A stretch of 64,000 bases of DNA from Haloterrigena turkmenica DSM 5511 (lineage in GTDB: Archaea > Halobacteriota > Halobacteria > Halobacteriales > Natrialbaceae), in contig NC_013743.1 of the NCBI RefSeq assembly GCF_000025325.1, positions 2,790,001-2,854,000 on the forward strand, written 5' to 3'. Of this stretch, positions 7,621-15,424 are shown piece after piece. The position numbers and the translations under genes are program-made. The notes beneath the pieces were generated by a model. It made no database searches. It saw only the letters and a program-made list of their open reading frames with translations, and had not been told where the DNA came from. The stretch's first letter is position 1; each line of letters starts with the position of its first letter.

Positions 7621-8594
7621 GGTAGCAGGAGCACTTTCCCGCGGCTCCGGCGGTTCCGAACGTATCTGTGTGCCTCGTCCGCCTCCTCAAGGGGGAAGGT
7701 TCGGTCGACGACGACCTCGACGTCCCCCGACGACAGCAGCGAGTCAAGCGGCTCGAGGGCCGCGTACACTCGCTCGGGCCGGTTTTCGGCGGCCTCTCCC
7801 AGGTGATAGCCGATCACACTGTGATTGCCGAAGAGGAGTTCCGGGGTCGACACCGTCGGTACCTCGCCGCTGGCCAGTCCGTACGCGACGATCCGGCCGC
7901 CGGGCGCGAGCGCCTCCATGCTCCGGTCGAACGCGTCGCCCCCGACCCCGTCGAGTACCAGATCGACCCCTTCGCCACGTTCCTCGATCGCTGCGGGGAC
8001 CGCGTCGTAGGCGATCGCGTGATCGGCGCCGAGATCGGCCGCGAACTCGCGTTTCGCCACCGTGCTCGCGGTCGCGAACACCTCGGCGCCGGCCGCCGCG
8101 GCGAGTTGGACGGCGGCCGATCCGACGCCGCCGGCGCCCGCGTGGACGAGCACCCGCTCCGGCCCGACGTCGGAGCCGGGGGTCTCGAGGCCGCCCCACT
8201 CGAAGAGCGCGTTGTGGGCCGTCACCCACTGGATTGGGACGGCGGTGGCCTCTCGCAGCGAGAGCCCGTCGGAAACGGGAAACGCCCTGTCGGCCGCGAC
8301 GACGACCGACTCGGCGTAGCCGCCTCGCGGGACGTAAGCCGCGACCGCGTCACCCGGTTCGAAGTCGGTTCGGTCGCCCGCCTCGGCGATCCGGCCGGCG
8401 ACCTCGATGCCGGGCACGTACGGCGGCGTCGGCCCGTCGGGATAGGTGCCCCGTCGTTTCGCGAGATCGGCGAAGTTGATCCCGGCGGCCGCGACGTCGA
8501 TTCGGACTGCCGTCGCATCCGGCGTCGGCTCCGAGACGTCGGCGGGTTCTAACACCGCCGGCTCTCCGTACGCCGGAACGCGAATAGCTCGCAT
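7617..8594 (-). CDS. Quinone-oxidoreductase-like MDR protein
   Basis: A 325-residue zinc-independent medium-chain dehydrogenase/reductase. The N-terminal catalytic domain (MRAIRVPAYGEPAVLEPADV, AAAGINFADLAKRRGTYP) and the NADPH-binding Rossmann motif (VHAGAGGVGSAAVQLAAAAG, about 140-160) are those of NADPH:quinone reductases. It lacks the zinc-ligand pattern of alcohol dehydrogenases. It probably reduces quinones or enoyl/enal substrates with NADPH. It is the first gene of a two-gene operon with the thiolase, joined by a GTGA overlap, which suggests linked steps on the same acyl or carbonyl compound; this is an inference. Length is normal for the family. Confidence 0.85.
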   Translation of the reverse strand: MRAIRVPAYGEPAVLEPADVSEPTPDATAVRIDVAAAGINFADLAKRRGTYPDGPTPPYVPGIEVAGRIAEAGDRTDFEPGDAVAAYVPRGGYAESVVVAADRAFPVSDGLSLREATAVPIQWVTAHNALFEWGGLETPGSDVGPERVLVHAGAGGVGSAAVQLAAAAGAEVFATASTVAKREFAADLGADHAIAYDAVPAAIEERGEGVDLVLDGVGGDAFDRSMEALAPGGRIVAYGLASGEVPTVSTPELLFGNHSVIGYHLGEAAENRPERVYAALEPLDSLLSSGDVEVVVDRTFPLEEADEAHRYVRNRRSRGKVLLLP

Positions 8595-8682
8595 GTCCTT
8601 GGCGTGTTACGAGTGGAAGTATAAACGTCCCTATACCGGGAGCCGATCAGAAGGAGTCGTTGCCGGCGATTCGCCGATCGCG

Positions 8683-8946
8683 TTACTCGAAGACCGGCGA
8701 GTCCTCCTCGAGCGTTTCGATGTCGTCGGCGAGCTTCCGGACGTCCTCCGGAAACAGCGAGACCTGGACCTCGCTGCCGTCGTCGTCCTCGAAGACGAGT
8801 TTGACGCGCTTGTCGCCGAATTCGCGGGCCTCGGCGGACTCGACGTCGAACATTTTGACCGTCGCCGACTTGTTCGCCGGGCCGACGTTCTTGATCGATC
8901 CGTCGTTCAGCTCTACCATGAAGTCCTCGAGCGTCAGTGAGAGCAT
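8683..8946 (-). CDS. Conserved small haloarchaeal protein
   Basis: An 87-residue acidic protein. The open frame extends further upstream, but coding character begins at the ATG at 8946 ([20 protein letters not shown]), since the upstream part is Arg/Pro-rich and lies in the intergenic gap. It has alternating beta-strand-like segments ([37 protein letters not shown]) and a helical C-terminus ([17 protein letters not shown]). I recognise no characterised family. It is divergent from the MBL hydrolase gene. Confidence 0.7.
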   Translation of the reverse strand: MLSLTLEDFMVELNDGSIKNVGPANKSATVKMFDVESAEAREFGDKRVKLVFEDDDGSEVQVSLFPEDVRKLADDIETLEEDSPVFE

Positions 8947-9070
8947 ACGCGCCGTACGGGCCCCGGCTAAAAAACCGCACGGCATTGGCGGACGACCGGG
9001 CCGTCGCGGCGTCTCGTGCGAGTGGCTCGGTGCGTCGATTAGCGGTCCGAAACCAACCGGCTCGACCACC

Positions 9071-9078
9071 TTTAAGTT
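9071..9078 (+). promoter_or_regulatory. TATA box of the MBL hydrolase gene
   Basis: TTTAAGTT preceded by ACCACC, a plausible BRE, with its centre about 30 bases before the ATG at 9105. The spacing fits a leaderless transcript. Confidence 0.6.
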
Positions 9079-9104
9079 GCATTCGACCCAATCGGTCGCA
9101 CGCA

Positions 9105-9827
9105 ATGCAAGTCACCTGGCACGGCCACTCGACGTGGCACGTCACCGTAGGGGAGACGGAGCTGCTGATCGATCCGTTCTTCGACAATCCGAAGACGGAC
9201 CTCGAGCCGGCGGACGTCGACGAGCCCGATTACGTGTTGCTGACGCACGGCCACGCCGACCACATCGCCCACGCCGGCGAGTTCTCCGAGGCGACGCTGG
9301 TCGCGACGCCGGAGCTCGTTTCCTACTGCGAGGACGAGTTCGGCTTCGAGGACGCCGTCGGCGGGATGGGGATGAACTTAGGCGGCACCGTCGAGTGCGG
9401 CGACGCGTACGTCAGTATGGTCCGTGCCGACCACACCAACGGGATCATGACTGAAAACGACAAGAGCGGCGGCATGCCCGCCGGCTTCGTCGTCTCAGAC
9501 ACGAAGCCGACACAGGTCTCGGACGAGGAGTCGACGACGTTCTATCACGCCGGCGACACCTCGCTGATGACCGAGATGCGCGAGGTCATCGGCCCGTATC
9601 TCGAGCCCGACGCTGCCGCGGTCCCGATGGGCGATCACTTCACGATGGGGCCCCAGCAGGCCGCTATCGCCGTCGACTGGCTCGACGTCGACGTCGCCTT
9701 CCCCCAACACTACGACACCTTCCCGCCGATCGAGCAGGACCCCGAGGAGTTCGGAAGCGAGGTCGCAGGCACCGGCAGTGACGCCGAGGTCGTCGCCCTC
9801 GAGGGCGACGAGTCCTACGAACTGTGA
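9105..9827 (+). CDS. UPF0173-type metallo-beta-lactamase-fold hydrolase
   Basis: A 240-residue MBL-fold hydrolase. The N-terminus [13 protein letters not shown] and the metal-binding motif HGHADHIAH (about 46-54) are those of the UPF0173/UlaG-like family. Further ligands fit DHTNG, the Asp in YHAGDTSL, and the C-terminal [10 protein letters not shown] dinuclear metal hydrolase, substrate unknown. The ATG at 9105 is chosen because a TATA box lies about 30 bases upstream and family proteins start at this point; the longer open frame upstream is not coding. It is a single gene, convergent with the DUF457 protein. Confidence 0.88.
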   Translation: MQVTWHGHSTWHVTVGETELLIDPFFDNPKTDLEPADVDEPDYVLLTHGHADHIAHAGEFSEATLVATPELVSYCEDEFGFEDAVGGMGMNLGGTVECGDAYVSMVRADHTNGIMTENDKSGGMPAGFVVSDTKPTQVSDEESTTFYHAGDTSLMTEMREVIGPYLEPDAAAVPMGDHFTMGPQQAAIAVDWLDVDVAFPQHYDTFPPIEQDPEEFGSEVAGTGSDAEVVALEGDESYEL

Positions 9828-9913
9828 GTTGAGCAGACGCGTCGACCGACGACGGACCGCCGATCACCGGCGGATCGGCTTTTCTTCTAGATACTGAGCG
9901 GTACCGCGAGACC

Positions 9914-10510
9914 TCAGTCGTTACCCCGCGAGCGATATCGGGTATCGCTCTCGGTGCGGTCACCGATCCGGTAGCGCGTCTCGAGCGGATAGCGTTCGCG
10001 CCGGGCCAACACCAGATGGAGGCCGACAGCGACGGCGAGCAGTCCGAAGTTCCAGACCGGCGAGGCGTAGTAGATGACGTCGACGATTACCGGTTCGGAG
10101 TAGACCGGCCAGAACGGCGAGAGCGGCGCCGCGATATCGGGAGCGGAGAGGACGTCCGCGAACAGGTGGCTGACGCCGCCGGTGATCAATCCCCCCGTCG
10201 CGAAGACGAACACCGTTCCGGCCGCGATTCGGGTGCTCCGAATTCGGCGATAGTCGTTGAACCAGTCGGTGAGGTACCGGGCGGCGACCGCCCCGACGAG
10301 AATGCTCGTCACTACGACGAACACCAGGGTGTGCGTCACGCCGTGGTGGGTGATCGGGAGGAACTGCTGTAGAACGAGGTCGGTGTCCGGGAGCATCGCC
10401 GTCACCAGGGTAAACGCCGTGAACGCGAGCGCACCTCGCCGTCCCCAGACCAGCCACGCCGGTGCGGCGAACAGCAGCGCCATGCCGAGGTGACCGGTGA
10501 CGTCAACCAT
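9914..10510 (-). CDS. DUF457 (YdjM-like) membrane metal-dependent hydrolase
   Basis: A 198-residue integral membrane protein. Conserved polar residues of the DUF457/YdjM family are present: an N-terminal GHLGMALLFA, then LPDTDL and THHGVTHTLVF, and later GGVSHLFADVLS. These His/Asp residues in membrane-adjacent loops are thought to bind metal. At least five hydrophobic segments are visible. The ATG at 10510 (MVDVTGHLGM) is preferred over the longer frame, whose N-terminal 49 residues are Arg/Gly-rich and unlike the family. Physiological substrate unknown. Confidence 0.82.
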   Translation of the reverse strand: MVDVTGHLGMALLFAAPAWLVWGRRGALAFTAFTLVTAMLPDTDLVLQQFLPITHHGVTHTLVFVVVTSILVGAVAARYLTDWFNDYRRIRSTRIAAGTVFVFATGGLITGGVSHLFADVLSAPDIAAPLSPFWPVYSEPVIVDVIYYASPVWNFGLLAVAVGLHLVLARRERYPLETRYRIGDRTESDTRYRSRGND

Positions 10511-10909
10511 CGGTCTTCGAGGGAACGGAACCGTCGAGTGACTCGAGAAAACGGTACGACCGCCGTCCCGATTTCCGGCACCGGCGACGAACTCGCGGCC
10601 GCACCGAGGGACGGGACCCCTTTCGTTCGCTGCCCGCGTCGGAGCGCCGTCGCCCACCGCCCCGTAACGGCGAGCCGACGTCGAATCCGCTCGCCGATCG
10701 CCTATCGGAACTGGCCATCATTCGTCCGTGAACGTTTCACGTCGGCTGATAAATCGAATTACGCTGCAAACGCAGGTCGCCGACGACGTGGTCGGCTTAC
10801 CGCTGTCCGATCGGCGAACCGCGCCCGGAAGGCGGTTCGCGCTCGCTGGCTCGCATCGGCAGTACACCACCAAACGTTTACAGCGCCGCCCGTGGACGAC
10901 TCGAGTGCT
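10511..10909. other. Divergent intergenic region
   Basis: A 400-base gap between the DUF457 gene and the OsmC gene. CGTTTACAG (10874-10882) is about 30 bases before the OsmC ATG and is its likely TATA element. GATAAATCG (about 10747-10755) is the only other AT-rich spot. No further gene is seen. Confidence 0.5.
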
Positions 10910-11305
10910 ATGGCGAAGCAGGTCACCACCGTCTCCGAGGAGGGTTACAGCGCGACGAACGAGATCCGCGAGTTCGAGACGACGATCGACGCCAACGGCG
11001 AGGACGCGCCGGACACGCTCGAGGCGCTGCTGGCCGCGTACGGCTCCTGTTACGTCCCGGCGCTGCGCGTCGGCGGGCAACAGCGCGACGCGGGCGACCT
11101 CGGGACGATCGAGATCGACATCACAGGCGAACTGAACGACGACGACAAACTCGAGTCCGTCCAGTTCGACGTCCGCGTCGAGGCCGACGTCGACGAGGAC
11201 ACCGGCGAGGAGGTCATCGAGCGCGCCTTCGAGCTCTGTAAGGTCCACGACGCGCTGAAGGACAGCCTCCACGCGGAGACGAGTTTCGAGGGGAACGCGG
11301 TCTAA
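10910..11305 (+). CDS. OsmC-family peroxide reductase-like protein
   Basis: A 131-residue OsmC/Ohr-superfamily protein. The two redox cysteines are in place: YGSCYVPALRVG (about residue 47) and ELCKVHDAL (about residue 109). OsmC proteins reduce organic hydroperoxides using a reactive Cys pair, although some archaeal members have other thiol roles. The ATG at 10910 is chosen because it begins the recognisable domain and has a TATA-like CGTTTACAG about 30 bases upstream. It is acidic, as expected for a haloarchaeal cytoplasmic protein, and appears to be a single gene. Confidence 0.87.
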   Translation: MAKQVTTVSEEGYSATNEIREFETTIDANGEDAPDTLEALLAAYGSCYVPALRVGGQQRDAGDLGTIEIDITGELNDDDKLESVQFDVRVEADVDEDTGEEVIERAFELCKVHDALKDSLHAETSFEGNAV

Positions 11306-11526
11306 CGCGGTTCTCGACGGGCGGTCCGCGCGCGATTCGCGTCGAATATACGACCGTCACGGTCGCGGTTGCGCGGGTGATTCGTTCGCCCGCTCGAACG
11401 GTCACCCCCGAATCGATCGAGGGAGGTCCGAGTATCACATTTTCTACAGCACATGTTTCTGAAGCGGATAGTAGTGGCAACTGAACGATCCGAACCACCA
11501 TACGCCGCGGCGTCATCGAATCGGGT

Positions 11527-12651
11527 ATGCGACGCCACCGCGGTCTCGTGGTCGTATCAGTCGCTGGACTGCTCGTTCTGTCGGGATGTCTCGGCGGGTT
11601 CGTTCCGAGCGACGGTTCCGAGGGCGCCAGCGACGACAGCGACGACGCCGCTGGCGACCTCGAGATCCACCACATCGACGTGGGACAGGGCGATTCGACG
11701 CTGCTGGTCACGCCTGACGGCGAGACGGTGTTAATCGATACGGGGATCTGGCAGGCCGACGGGCAGGGCGTCATCGACTACCTCGAGGGCGAGGGCATCG
11801 AGCGAATCGACCACCTCGTCACGACCCACGGCCACGCCGACCACATCGGCGGTCACGCGGCCGTCATCGAACACTTCGAGGAGCGAGGCGAGGGCGTCGG
11901 CGCGGTCTACGACCCCGGCGTCGCGTCTACCAGCGCCACCTACGACAACTACCTCGACGCGATCGAGGAGCACGAGGTCAGGCTCCTCAAGGTCGCCGCG
12001 GGCGATCACTTGCCCCTCGAGGACGAGTCGGTCGACGCGACCGTACTGAATCCGCCCGGCGACGACGACGGAGGCAGTATCGACGCCTACAGCACCGTTC
12101 TCAGCGTCGAGTACGGGGAGTTCTCGTATCTGACGACGGGCGACATCGAGGACGGAGCCGAGCGGCGACTCGTCGACGAGCGCGGCGACGCCCTCGCGGC
12201 CGACGCCTATCAGGCCGGTCACCACGGTTCTTCGACCTCGTCGACGGCGCCGTTCCTCGACGCCGTTGACCCCGAAATCGCGGTGATCTCGAGCGCGCTC
12301 GACTCCCAGTACGGCCACCCCCACGACGAGGTGCTCGAGGCCTTCGCCGATCGCGGCGTCGAGACCTACTGGACCGGCGTTCACGGTGACATCGTCCTCG
12401 AGACCGACGGCGAGGAGGTCGCGGTGACGCCCGAGACCGAGGGCCCGACCGATCCGGCGGCGCTGCTCGAGCGAAAGGAGCAGGCCCAGTCGGAATCGGA
12501 ATCGCTGTCGGCCCCGTCACCCGAACAGTCGCCGTCGCTCGAACAGTCATCGCCGCCCGAACAGCCGTCGTCGGTCCAGTCCCCGGCGTCGCTCGAGCGG
12601 GCGCCCGCACCGGTAGTTGATAGTGCCGCGCCGCGTCTCTCGGCACGATGA
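11527..12651 (+). CDS. ComEC/Rec2-like MBL-fold lipoprotein
   Basis: A 374-residue secreted hydrolase. An N-terminal lipoprotein signal with LSGC (about 19-22) suggests lipid anchoring outside the cell. The MBL domain resembles the soluble C-terminal domain of Com[46 protein letters not shown]. The last 70 residues form a Ser/Pro/Glu/Gln-rich tail. Such proteins may cleave DNA or nucleotides, which would suit nutrient use or DNA processing at the surface; this is family-level inference. Its stop overlaps the start of the DUF3006 gene (ATGA), a common pairing for this family. Confidence 0.86.
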   Translation: MRRHRGLVVVSVAGLLVLSGCLGGFVPSDGSEGASDDSDDAAGDLEIHHIDVGQGDSTLLVTPDGETVLIDTGIWQADGQGVIDYLEGEGIERIDHLVTTHGHADHIGGHAAVIEHFEERGEGVGAVYDPGVASTSATYDNYLDAIEEHEVRLLKVAAGDHLPLEDESVDATVLNPPGDDDGGSIDAYSTVLSVEYGEFSYLTTGDIEDGAERRLVDERGDALAADAYQAGHHGSSTSSTAPFLDAVDPEIAVISSALDSQYGHPHDEVLEAFADRGVETYWTGVHGDIVLETDGEEVAVTPETEGPTDPAALLERKEQAQSESESLSAPSPEQSPSLEQSSPPEQPSSVQSPASLERAPAPVVDSAAPRLSAR

Positions 12652-12971
12652 CCGAGCACTACACCGCGGTCCTCGACCGCATCGTCGACGGCGAGACGGC
12701 CGTGCTCCTACTCGAGGACGACGGGACGGTGGTCGACGAGCGCGTCCTCGACGTCGAGCGACTGCCCGAGGACGGCCGACACGAGGGCGCCCTCTTCGAC
12801 GTCGAACTCGCGGACGACAGTCTAGAGGCGGACAACGACCTCGAGACGGGCGACGGTCTCGAGGACGACGACTTCACGTCGGTGGACTATCGCCCGTCGC
12901 TCGAGCGGGATCGACGGGAGGAGGCCCAGGATCGGTTCGATCGCCTCTCCGAGCGGCTCTCCGACGAGTAG
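12648..12971 (+). CDS. DUF3006 protein
   Basis: A 107-residue protein. The first 45 residues are the DUF3006 pattern (YTAVLDRIVDGETAVLLLED, then the VVDERVLDVERLPE stretch), a small beta-barrel-like domain found next to ComEC-like MBL hydrolases in bacteria and haloarchaea. The C-terminal half is strongly acidic and ends in a charged helix. It starts inside the stop of the upstream hydrolase (ATGA), so translation is coupled. A helper or regulatory role for the hydrolase is inferred from this association only. Confidence 0.85.
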   Translation: MTEHYTAVLDRIVDGETAVLLLEDDGTVVDERVLDVERLPEDGRHEGALFDVELADDSLEADNDLETGDGLEDDDFTSVDYRPSLERDRREEAQDRFDRLSERLSDE

Positions 12972-13027
12972 GCGAACGCACGGCTCACGGGGAATCGAGG
13001 TGGAGAGGTGGAACGAAGGCAGGTGAC

Positions 13028-13043
13028 GGGGGTGAAAACCCCC
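13028..13043. other. GAAA-tetraloop hairpin after the MBL/DUF3006 operon
   Basis: GGGGGT, GAAA, ACCCCC: a perfect six-bp stem closed by a GNRA tetraloop on the plus strand, 57 bases after the DUF3006 stop. There is no T-run, so it is not a typical archaeal terminator. It could be an mRNA 3' end structure. The rest of 12972-13315 shows no gene. Confidence 0.4.
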
Positions 13044-13315
13044 ATGGTGGTTCGGGATGTGTGGGATGACACAGCAGCGGAGTGCCTTCGATCGGGAGAG
13101 ACGGATGCCGCTGCAGTCGCATCTTCATCATGTTTGTAGATAGCAGTGGTGCCAAAATACGTTGGGACCGAACGGTCCGAACGAGACGAACGTGGTCCGC
13201 GACGCCGAGTGCGTCGGCAGTCGTCGCGCCGGCCATCGTCCGACGCGGGTCGCGAGCCGGCTGGTTCCGTTCGCCGATGGTCAGGTTCAAGACGCTCCTC
13301 GGAGCAGACGCAGCC

Positions 13316-13816
13316 ATGCTACGATCGTTCGACGGAACGGAGCCGCAGGTCGCCGACTCGGCGTACGTCGACGAGGCCGCGGTCGTCATCGGCGACGTCG
13401 TCGTCGAGGCGGAGGCGAGCGTCTGGCCGAACACGACGCTGCGGGGCGACCACGGCCGGATCGTCGTCGGCGAGGGGGCCAACGTTCAGGACAACGCCGT
13501 GCTCCACGAGGACGCCGCACTCGAGCCCCACTCGACGGTCGGTCACAGCGCGATCGTCCACGACGCGACCGTCGGGGAGCGCGCGCTGGTCGGGATGAAC
13601 GCGACCGTCCTCGACGGCGCTCACGTCGGCGCGGGCGCCGTCGTCGCGGCCGGCAGCGTGGTCACCGAGGGAACCGAGGTGCCGCCGCAGACGCTCGTCG
13701 CCGGCGCGCCCGCCGAGCCGAAAACCGAGATCGACGATCCCCACCTCGAGGCGACGGCCGACCGGTACGTCGAACTCTCGCGGAAATACGCCGAGACGTC
13801 CGAGCGACTCGACTGA
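13316..13816 (+). CDS. Gamma-class carbonic anhydrase-family protein
   Basis: A 166-residue left-handed beta-helix protein of hexapeptide repeats (VVIGDVVVEAEASVWPNTTL onward). The three zinc-ligand histidines of gamma carbonic anhydrases are present in order: VLHED, TVGHSA and IVHDA. It probably acts as a trimer hydrating CO2 to bicarbonate, although many YrdA-like members have weak or unknown activity. The ATG at 13316 matches the family start (MLRSFDGTEPQVADSAYVDE); the longer upstream frame is not coding. Single gene. Confidence 0.87.
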   Translation: MLRSFDGTEPQVADSAYVDEAAVVIGDVVVEAEASVWPNTTLRGDHGRIVVGEGANVQDNAVLHEDAALEPHSTVGHSAIVHDATVGERALVGMNATVLDGAHVGAGAVVAAGSVVTEGTEVPPQTLVAGAPAEPKTEIDDPHLEATADRYVELSRKYAETSERLD

Positions 13817-13854
13817 GCGGGTCGGACTCGAGGACCGTTCGTCCCGAGAGTCGG

Positions 13855-14028
13855 CTACGAGCCGGTTTTGTTCCACCGGTACTGCTCCTCGACGAGCGTT
13901 CCCACACCGCAGATGACCACGAAGGTGTTCTTCGTCGTTCGGCCGCCGATGGCGATCCAGAGCACTCCGCCGACGAGAATCGCGATCCCGACTGCCAACT
14001 TGAGACGATGGGCTGTGAGCTGATCCAT
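13855..14028 (-). CDS. Small two-helix membrane protein
   Basis: A 57-residue protein starting at the ATG at 14028 (MDQLTAHRLKLAVGIAILVG). Two hydrophobic stretches (about 9-29 and 35-47) are joined by GGRTTKN. I recognise no characterised family. It is convergent with the carbonic anhydrase-like gene. The longer open frame upstream is Arg-rich and not likely to be translated. Confidence 0.55.
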   Translation of the reverse strand: MDQLTAHRLKLAVGIAILVGGVLWIAIGGRTTKNTFVVICGVGTLVEEQYRWNKTGS

Positions 14029-14224
14029 TCCGCGTACTCCTCGCCTGACGTGGCCGCTCTCACGGCATAGTTCTATCCACCCGTCCGGCTGCTCCGGACC
14101 GGACGCTCGCCGCGAGCGAGAACACGGGCGACGCAGTCGACGAACGGTGGTATCCGAGTCTCTCGGCGACTCGAGCGCGAACCCGATGAAAACGCTGATA
14201 CAGCCGCCGTCCCAAGCGATAGCC

Positions 14225-14695
14225 ATGAGCGACTCACCGTGGACGGACCGGATCGTCGGCGCCCGAATGACCGTCGATCAGGAGTTCTCCTCGCGGATCG
14301 CCGACTCGCGGTTTTCCAACCAGCAGTGGAGCCTGATCATGACCGCGACGGAGTTCGAGATCGAAGACGCCGACGATCCCGACCGCGCGCGGCTCGTCGC
14401 CGACATCGAGCAGGTCGAGGGAATCATCCCCGAACTCGAGAACGTCCCCAGCGGCGGCATGGGCGCGATGGGTGGCCCGGGTGCGGGCGGGGGCAACCGG
14501 AACAGTTCGTCGGGCGGCGTCTTCGACTCGATTATGGGTGCCCTCGGGCTGGGCGGCGACGGCGGCGACGATCACGCCGAAAAGCTCCGCGCGGCCGAGC
14601 AGCTCACGCAGGAGTACGCCGAGGAACTTCAGTCCCACCTCGAGTCGAACGGACGCTGGCAGTCGGTTCGGAAGGCCGCGGCCGCGGACGACTAG
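14225..14695 (+). CDS. DUF5799 family protein
   Basis: A 156-residue acidic haloarchaeal protein. The N-terminal region (WTDRIVGARMTVDQEFSSRI, then FSNQQWSLIMTATEFEI) and the central IPELENVPSGGMGAMGGPG segment with a Gly/Ser-rich loop match DUF5799, a family of unknown function restricted to Halobacteria. The C-terminus is helical (AEKLRAAEQLTQEYAEELQS). The ATG at 14225 begins the conserved part. Confidence 0.8.
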   Translation: MSDSPWTDRIVGARMTVDQEFSSRIADSRFSNQQWSLIMTATEFEIEDADDPDRARLVADIEQVEGIIPELENVPSGGMGAMGGPGAGGGNRNSSSGGVFDSIMGALGLGGDGGDDHAEKLRAAEQLTQEYAEELQSHLESNGRWQSVRKAAAADD

Positions 14696-14743
14696 TGCTG
14701 CCAGCGGGCTAGTCGGGACCGATCGAACGAGACCGCGGACCGC

Positions 14744-14887
14744 TCAGTCGCCGGCGTGAAAGAGCGTGTACTCGCTGGTCTCGTAGATGTTGATCAGTTC
14801 GTTGACGAGTTCGTCGTAGGACTCGTCGTCGACGCGAAGCGCCTCCAGCCGTTCGATCGTCTCCTCCTCGAGTTCCACGGATGGCAT
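14744..14887 (-). CDS. Small conserved protein, ribbon-helix-helix-like
   Basis: A 47-residue protein, MPSVELEEETIERLEALRVD followed by DESYDELVNELINIYETSEY. An N-terminal beta-strand with an ETIERL helix and a following DESYDELVNEL helix is the pattern of small ribbon-helix-helix antitoxin-like proteins. No toxin gene is adjacent. The ATG at 14887 is chosen because the pattern starts there; the 33 extra residues upstream do not fit it. Confidence 0.6.
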   Translation of the reverse strand: MPSVELEEETIERLEALRVDDESYDELVNELINIYETSEYTLFHAGD

Positions 14888-15015
14888 ATACGACGCTTCG
14901 ACGGCGATCAGCAAAAACGCCATGGGGTGGGTGGCGGTCGGATCGCAGCGCGAGACCGCGTCCCGCTCCGATGCAAGCCACAGCACCTTTAGGGACAGTT
15001 CACTACGGTAGGGGT

Positions 15016-15306
15016 ATGACCGAGGAAGTCGACACGACGACCTTCGAGATCAGCGCCGACGACGGTACCACCGACGAAGTCACGGTCCCCACCGGACTCC
15101 TCGACCTCGTCGCGGAAGGCGACCAGACCGACGCCGAGACGGTCGGCGACGTCACCCTGCTGTCCTTCGCCAGCCGCGCCCACCACATCGTCCACCACGG
15201 ACAGGACGCCGACGCGGAACTCGAGGCCCAGGAAGCCCGCATCATGGACCTGTTCGAGGAACGCTTCGGCGTGACCTACGGCGAAGCGACCGGCCACCAG
15301 CACTAA
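15016..15306 (+). CDS. Conserved haloarchaeal protein of unknown function
   Basis: A 96-residue acidic protein starting at the ATG at 15016 (MTEEVDTTTFEISADDGTTD). It has a beta-rich N-terminus, a central VTLLSFASRAHHIVHHGQDA with three histidines, and a helical ARIMDLFEERFGVTYGEA segment. The His cluster could bind metal, but no known motif is matched. It is convergent with the large surface-protein gene; between them GACTCGA and TCGAGTC form an inverted repeat around a short T-run (about 15344-15376) that may serve as terminator. Confidence 0.65.
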   Translation: MTEEVDTTTFEISADDGTTDEVTVPTGLLDLVAEGDQTDAETVGDVTLLSFASRAHHIVHHGQDADAELEAQEARIMDLFEERFGVTYGEATGHQH

Positions 15307-15424
15307 CCGCGACCGCACTCGAGTCCGTTCGGACCGATCCGATCGACTCGAGAAGATTTTTCGAGCGCGTCGAGTCCGGACCGTCGGTAGCGAGTCGGTC
15401 GCGCACCGCCCGGTCTCGAGTCCG